NCBI GenBank assembly: GCA_021154515.1 | Contig: JAJKIL010000158.1 | Span: forward strand, 1 to 8,377 | Reading direction: 5' to 3' | DNA length: 8,377 bases | From: Niastella sp. | GTDB lineage: Bacteria; Bacteroidota; Bacteroidia; Chitinophagales; Chitinophagaceae | Shown here: piece after piece, positions 5,364 through 8,377 of the stretch | How the letters are laid out: every line of letters starts with the position of its first letter | Position numbering within the stretch: position 1 is the first letter of the stretch | Notes under the pieces: generated by a model | The model's database searches: none | What the model saw: the letters and a program-made list of their open reading frames with translations, nothing else | What the model was told of the DNA's origin: nothing | Program-made: the position numbers and the translations under genes

Positions 5364-5764
5364 AAAATATTGGAATTGAATTCTTTCAACTTATTGTACT
5401 CCGATGCGATCAGCTCCTTACTCTCTGCTAATGTAACCACAATTTGCTGATATTCTGACGTTAAATCATTCGAAGAAGTTGCTTTTTGGCAAATATCTTC
5501 AAAATCATTACAAATATTTTGAACGAACGGCAAACCTACAAATCCAAACGTTGGTTTTATTTTATGTATTGCCTTTTTTAAGTCAGATATATTATTTGTT
5601 TGATAAGCGGTTTTAATGGAATTCAAATCTTCATTAAAATGTGCCAGTGTAGTTTGAAAGATCTCTTCTATATACTGGTAATCATCTTCATACAGGCTAT
5701 AAAGGTAATCGGCGTCAATGTTTTCGTTGAAAATGAATTTTTTAGAGAAATTTGCTGCGCTCAT
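5360..5764 (-). CDS. Stand-alone Hpt (histidine phosphotransfer) protein
   Basis: A 134-residue, mainly helical, soluble protein. The phosphotransfer site is His67 in A-I-H-K-I-K-P-T-F-G-F-V-G-L (65-78). This matches the Hpt pattern of His followed by a hydrophobic residue, Lys and a downstream Gly; Pro replaces the usual Gly after Lys70. Helices with D-Y-Q-Y-I-E-E-I-F (28-36) before the site and F-V-Q-N-I-C-N-D-F-E-D-I-C (80-92) after it fit the four-helix bundle. No kinase or receiver domain is attached. The role inferred is to carry phosphate from the receiver of the neighbouring hybrid kinase (Asp640) to Asp55 of the LytTR regulator encoded next in the same operon. The start ATG (5762-5764) is the first in frame after the 78-base divergent promoter gap, with no Shine-Dalgarno sequence. 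Confidence 0.9.
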   Translation of the reverse strand: MSAANFSKKFIFNENIDADYLYSLYEDDYQYIEEIFQTTLAHFNEDLNSIKTAYQTNNISDLKKAIHKIKPTFGFVGLPFVQNICNDFEDICQKATSSNDLTSEYQQIVVTLAESKELIASEYNKLKEFNSNIL

Positions 5765-5770
5765 TGGAAA

Positions 5771-5800
5771 ATAGTTTATCCATTTTTTCGTTAAGTTAGT
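5771..5800 (+). promoter_or_regulatory. Candidate LytTR operator in the divergent promoter
   Basis: ATAGTTTAT (5771-5779) and TAAGTTAGT (5792-5800) are 9-bp direct half-sites separated by 12 bp, so their GTT cores are 21 bp (two helical turns) apart. The published LytTR pattern is [TA][AC][CA]GTTN[AG][TG] in direct repeat with a 12-13 bp spacer. The second half-site matches fully and the first has one mismatch. The site is in the 78-bp gap between the Hpt and kinase genes, close to the Hpt start, where a bound regulator could control either direction. Binding is inferred, not shown. Confidence 0.45.
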
Positions 5801-5842
5801 TGTCCGTAGCTGAGATCCTTTTTGTTCTAATCCAATAACTCT

Positions 5843-7975
5843 ATGAAGGAGAAAATATTATATCTGGTCTACTCTATTTACAGAGATATAGTGCATACCG
5901 GCCTGCATGAGGGTGTTTCAAAGGATATGCGCAAAAGGATCATCCGCTTTAACCAGTTCATCATTCTGGCCCTGCTGTTGAACTTCATCTCCGTTTTCTC
6001 TTACTTCTACCATAAACTATATATAAGCGCGTTAGTAAATATTACCTCCGCTTATTTTTTCTTACTGGCATTTTATTTTGGTTCAAAACGAAAGCTGGAA
6101 ACAGGCCGGATCATAGCGGTCGTAAATATAAACCTATATCTCATTGTAATATGTTACCTGGAAGGGTTAAAGGCAGGGGAGTACCTGTTGTATTTCCCCT
6201 ACTTCGTGGTACTTACGTTTGTGGTGAGCATCAGGCGAAACTTTAAAGAACTGTTATCGGTGTACTCCATCACCGTTATAGCCTCGCTGGCCTGTGTAAA
6301 ATTGTGTCCGTATGTAAATAACATTCAAATCATCAACGAAGCCCTGTATGCGCAATTATACAGCGGTAACCTGGTTATTTCGCTGGCCATGACCATCATT
6401 TTCTCCTATTCCATTTTACGGGTAAATAAAGACAATGAGGTGACCATTCTGCAGGAAAAAACATTTGGCGATACCATCTTCAATACCTCGCTCGACGGGG
6501 TATTTATTATTTTCAGCCAGTCGAATATTATAAACAGTTGCAATAAGCGGGCGCTGGAAATGTTTGACGTGAAAGAGAAACATGAAATTGAAGGAACGAA
6601 TATGGAGAGCTGGTTTGAAGAACATCAGATAAAACAGTTCAACTCAATAAAAGAATCCCTGTCGGGCGAATCACGTCCCTGGCAGGGCGAACTTACCCTC
6701 ACGGCCAAAACAGGCCGAATTTTTTATGGGTTTGTGAGTGTGGTGCCCTTTACTTATAAAGATACCGGCTACACCAAGATCAGTATCCTGGATGTATCGA
6801 ATGTGAAGATGGCCGAATTTGAACTTATGAAGGCAAAAGAAAAAGCTGAATCCGCAGCCAGAACAAAATCGCGCTTTCTCAGCAACATGAGCCATGAGTT
6901 GCGTACCCCGCTGAACGGCATCATTGGCGCTTCTAATTTATTGCTGCAGGAAGAACACCTGAATACCCAGGTACAACACCTCGATATCCTTAAGTTCTCA
7001 TCAGAGCATATGATGATGCTCATCAACGATATCCTGGATTATAATAAAATGGAAGCCGGAAAAGTAGAGCTGGCCGATGTGCCGGTGAACATAAAAGAGT
7101 TCATGCAAAAACTGGCTTCGCAGTTCTCGCCCCAGATAAAATTGAAAGGACTGGAGTTTAAGATTGATATCGACGACCGGCTCGACCTGGAATTTTATAC
7201 CGATGAGACCAGGCTGAACCAGGTGCTGAGCAACTTGCTGGCCAATGCCCTTAAGTTCACTCACCAGGGTACCATTACCATGGCGGTGCGAAAACTGTTT
7301 TCGTCAAGCACCAAATCAACCTTGCAGTTTATAGTAATGGATACCGGCATCGGTATTCCTAAAAACAAACATAAAGAGATCTTCGACAGCTTTACCCAGG
7401 CCGATGTAAATACTACCCGCAAGTATGGTGGAACCGGTTTGGGGTTAGCCATCACCAAGCGTATCGTGAACATGTTCAACAGCGACCTGTTGCTGGAGAG
7501 TGAAGAAAACAAGGGCAGTGCGTTTCACTTTACTGTTGAGTTGAGGATCTGTGAGAACCGGAAACGCTACATGGAGGACAATATTAAAAACCTCGATTCG
7601 CTGGAAGGCATCCGCTTACTGATCGCAGAAGATAACCCGGTGAACCTGTCGATTGCTAAAAGATTTCTTACCAAATGGGGCATTCAAGTTAGCGAAGCAA
7701 CCAATGGCCGCGAAGCGCTGGCCCAGTTTAAAAAAGGCACTTTCGATCTGTTGCTGATTGATCTTGAAATGCCCGAAATGGATGGCGCAACGGCGTTAAA
7801 GGAAATACGTAAGATTAACACTTCAATCCCCGCCGTTGCTTTTACAGCTGCGGTATATGATAATATGCAGGCCGATCTGCTGCAAAAAGGCTTTACAGAT
7901 TTCATACACAAACCATTTAGACCGGAAGAACTTCACTCGAAGATTTCTTATTTAGTCTCTGCCTTGCGAGCATAA
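5843..7975 (+). CDS. Membrane-bound hybrid histidine kinase (6 TM - PAS-like - HisKA - HATPase_c - REC)
   Basis: A 710-residue sensor kinase. After a basic N-terminus, about six hydrophobic segments (near 37-57, 61-80, 88-107, 115-131, 138-157 and 173-193) form an integral membrane region with short loops, so no large periplasmic sensor is apparent. A PAS-like domain follows (about 205-320; L-D-G-V-F-I-I-F at 217-224), then a short coiled-coil-like linker (320-342). HisKA has phospho-acceptor His351 in S-N-M-S-H-E-L-R-T-P-L-N. HATPase_c shows the N box (Asn464, Asn468), D500-T-G-I-G-I-P and G-G-T-G-L-G-L-A (529-536). A C-terminal receiver (about 588-708) has Glu596-Asp597, Asp640 in L-I-D-L-E-M-P-E-M-D-G, Thr668 and Lys690. 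All catalytic residues are intact. It lacks its own Hpt and output domain, and the divergent operon supplies exactly those. Signal and ligand are unknown; the membrane region may be the sensor. Confidence 0.93.
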   Translation: MKEKILYLVYSIYRDIVHTGLHEGVSKDMRKRIIRFNQFIILALLLNFISVFSYFYHKLYISALVNITSAYFFLLAFYFGSKRKLETGRIIAVVNINLYLIVICYLEGLKAGEYLLYFPYFVVLTFVVSIRRNFKELLSVYSITVIASLACVKLCPYVNNIQIINEALYAQLYSGNLVISLAMTIIFSYSILRVNKDNEVTILQEKTFGDTIFNTSLDGVFIIFSQSNIINSCNKRALEMFDVKEKHEIEGTNMESWFEEHQIKQFNSIKESLSGESRPWQGELTLTAKTGRIFYGFVSVVPFTYKDTGYTKISILDVSNVKMAEFELMKAKEKAESAARTKSRFLSNMSHELRTPLNGIIGASNLLLQEEHLNTQVQHLDILKFSSEHMMMLINDILDYNKMEAGKVELADVPVNIKEFMQKLASQFSPQIKLKGLEFKIDIDDRLDLEFYTDETRLNQVLSNLLANALKFTHQGTITMAVRKLFSSSTKSTLQFIVMDTGIGIPKNKHKEIFDSFTQADVNTTRKYGGTGLGLAITKRIVNMFNSDLLLESEENKGSAFHFTVELRICENRKRYMEDNIKNLDSLEGIRLLIAEDNPVNLSIAKRFLTKWGIQVSEATNGREALAQFKKGTFDLLLIDLEMPEMDGATALKEIRKINTSIPAVAFTAAVYDNMQADLLQKGFTDFIHKPFRPEELHSKISYLVSALRA

Positions 7976-8070
7976 GTGGGCGAGGTAAAAAGCAGGAAGT
8001 AAGAAGAGCCCGCAGGGCGACTTTAATAGTAGAGCCTTAGGATCGGGTCTTTGGGTATTACCGCGCGCGA

Positions 8071-8106
8071 AGCGAAAACTACGTCGCTGTCTCGGCTAAG
8101 CCGAGA
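8071..8106. repeat. Double hairpin next to the octamer array
   Basis: AGCGA (8071-8075) pairs with TCGCT (8084-8088) across 8 bases. Immediately after it, TCTCGGCT (8090-8097) is the exact reverse complement of AGCCGAGA (8099-8106) around a single A. The second palindrome runs into the octamer array with no gap, as if the block were one composite repeat. Confidence 0.7.
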
Positions 8107-8144
8107 TCAACTCGTCAACTGATCAACTCGTCAACTGGTCAACT
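8105..8144 (-). repeat. Octamer tandem repeat array C (5 units, minus orientation)
   Basis: Five exact 8-bp periods on the + strand: GATCAACT, CGTCAACT, GATCAACT, CGTCAACT and GGTCAACT. Their reverse complement gives AGTTGAYS units, the same family as array B (3619-3684) but inverted. The array lies 130 bases after the kinase stop. Confidence 0.9.
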
Positions 8145-8264
8145 GGTGGTAAACTACCACAGAGAGCATCTCCCTAAAAAGTACCAGATTTATCCAGGCA
8201 GCCACTGCCATGATAAGTTCTACCCCTGTTTTTACTGAATTGGTAAGTAATTTTTTGAATGTAG

Positions 8265-8298
8265 TTGTATTCCTTCGTGTTTTATTAAACAACCTTTG
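8265..8298 (+). promoter_or_regulatory. Possible Bacteroidota-type promoter for the gene at 8358
   Basis: TTG (8265-8267) and AACCTTTG (8291-8298) are 23 bases apart. The Bacteroidota sigma-A pattern is TTG/TTTG near -33 and TAnnTTTG near -7, so the -7 box has one mismatch and the spacing is at the upper limit. It would start transcription about 55 bases before the ATG at 8358. Confidence 0.35.
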
Positions 8299-8357
8299 TA
8301 TCTTGCATACCTGTTCAATTGTCTAGCGTAGTCAGTATTAGCCGAAAAAACAAAGCC

Positions 8358-8377
8358 ATGAGAAAGATTCCAGTGAA
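8358..8377 (+). CDS. Start of an unidentified gene (3' partial)
   Basis: ATG at 8358 opens a frame, M-R-K-I-P-V, that continues off the window. It is preceded by an AT-rich region with a possible promoter and an A-rich stretch (8345-8354), which favours initiation in Bacteroidota. Only six codons are visible, so no function can be given, and it could be an ATG that is not used. Confidence 0.45.

Larger units (their letters stand above)
7976..8357. other. Gene-free intergenic region after the hybrid kinase
   Basis: 382 bases hold no supported reading frame. A short GCCC/GGGC stem (8008-8018) followed by CTTT might be a weak terminator, but it is not convincing. Two hairpins (8071-8106) and an octamer array (8105-8144) form a composite repeat block. 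The rest, 8160-8357, is AT-rich and probably the promoter region of the gene starting at 8358. Confidence 0.6.

Noticed and set aside
8008..8024. Terminator for the histidine kinase gene
   Set aside because: The stem is only 4 bp and only three T residues follow; too weak to call.

Overview
The window looks like a chromosomal segment of a Bacteroidota bacterium, probably from the Chitinophagaceae (Niastella/Chitinophaga-like). This is inferred from several things: start codons without Shine-Dalgarno sequences, the Bacteroidota-type LysA motifs, a LytTR response regulator, moderate GC with AT-rich intergenic gaps, and many short intergenic repeats. No database search was possible, so the genus is a guess.

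Layout. Bases 2-283 are the end of a gene running in from the left, which encodes an extremely acidic C-terminal tail and is closed by a strong terminator. Next on the + strand come a diaminopimelate decarboxylase (lysA, 404-1618) with its own terminator, a DUF4442 hotdog-fold protein (1680-2156), and a beta-CASP metallo-beta-lactamase-fold RNase-like protein (2216-3619). These three look like housekeeping or metabolic genes with no evident shared pathway. Bases 3620-4664 are about 1 kb without any gene, between convergent transcripts. They hold tandem octamer repeats, GC-rich hairpins, one terminator for each direction, and two copies of a 17-bp motif with internal dyad symmetry.

The right half encodes a self-contained signalling module. 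A 710-aa membrane-bound hybrid histidine kinase (5843-7975, +) is divergent from a two-gene operon on the - strand: a stand-alone Hpt protein (5360-5764) translationally coupled by a 4-bp ATGA overlap to a REC-LytTR response regulator (4665-5363). All four sites of a His-Asp-His-Asp relay are visible: kinase His351, kinase receiver Asp640, Hpt His67 and regulator Asp55. The 78-bp divergent promoter gap carries two 9-bp half-sites, centred 21 bp apart, that fit the published LytTR-binding pattern, so autoregulation is a testable idea. The final stretch (7976-8357) is gene-free and contains hairpins and another octamer array. A new gene begins at 8358 and runs off the window.

The most distinctive features are the complete phosphorelay with its candidate operator and a dispersed family of 8-bp tandem repeats (GTTGACRA and variants), present in both orientations in four intergenic places and abutting gene ends. 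I see no CRISPR array, transposase, tRNA or rRNA, and no clear defence or biosynthetic system.
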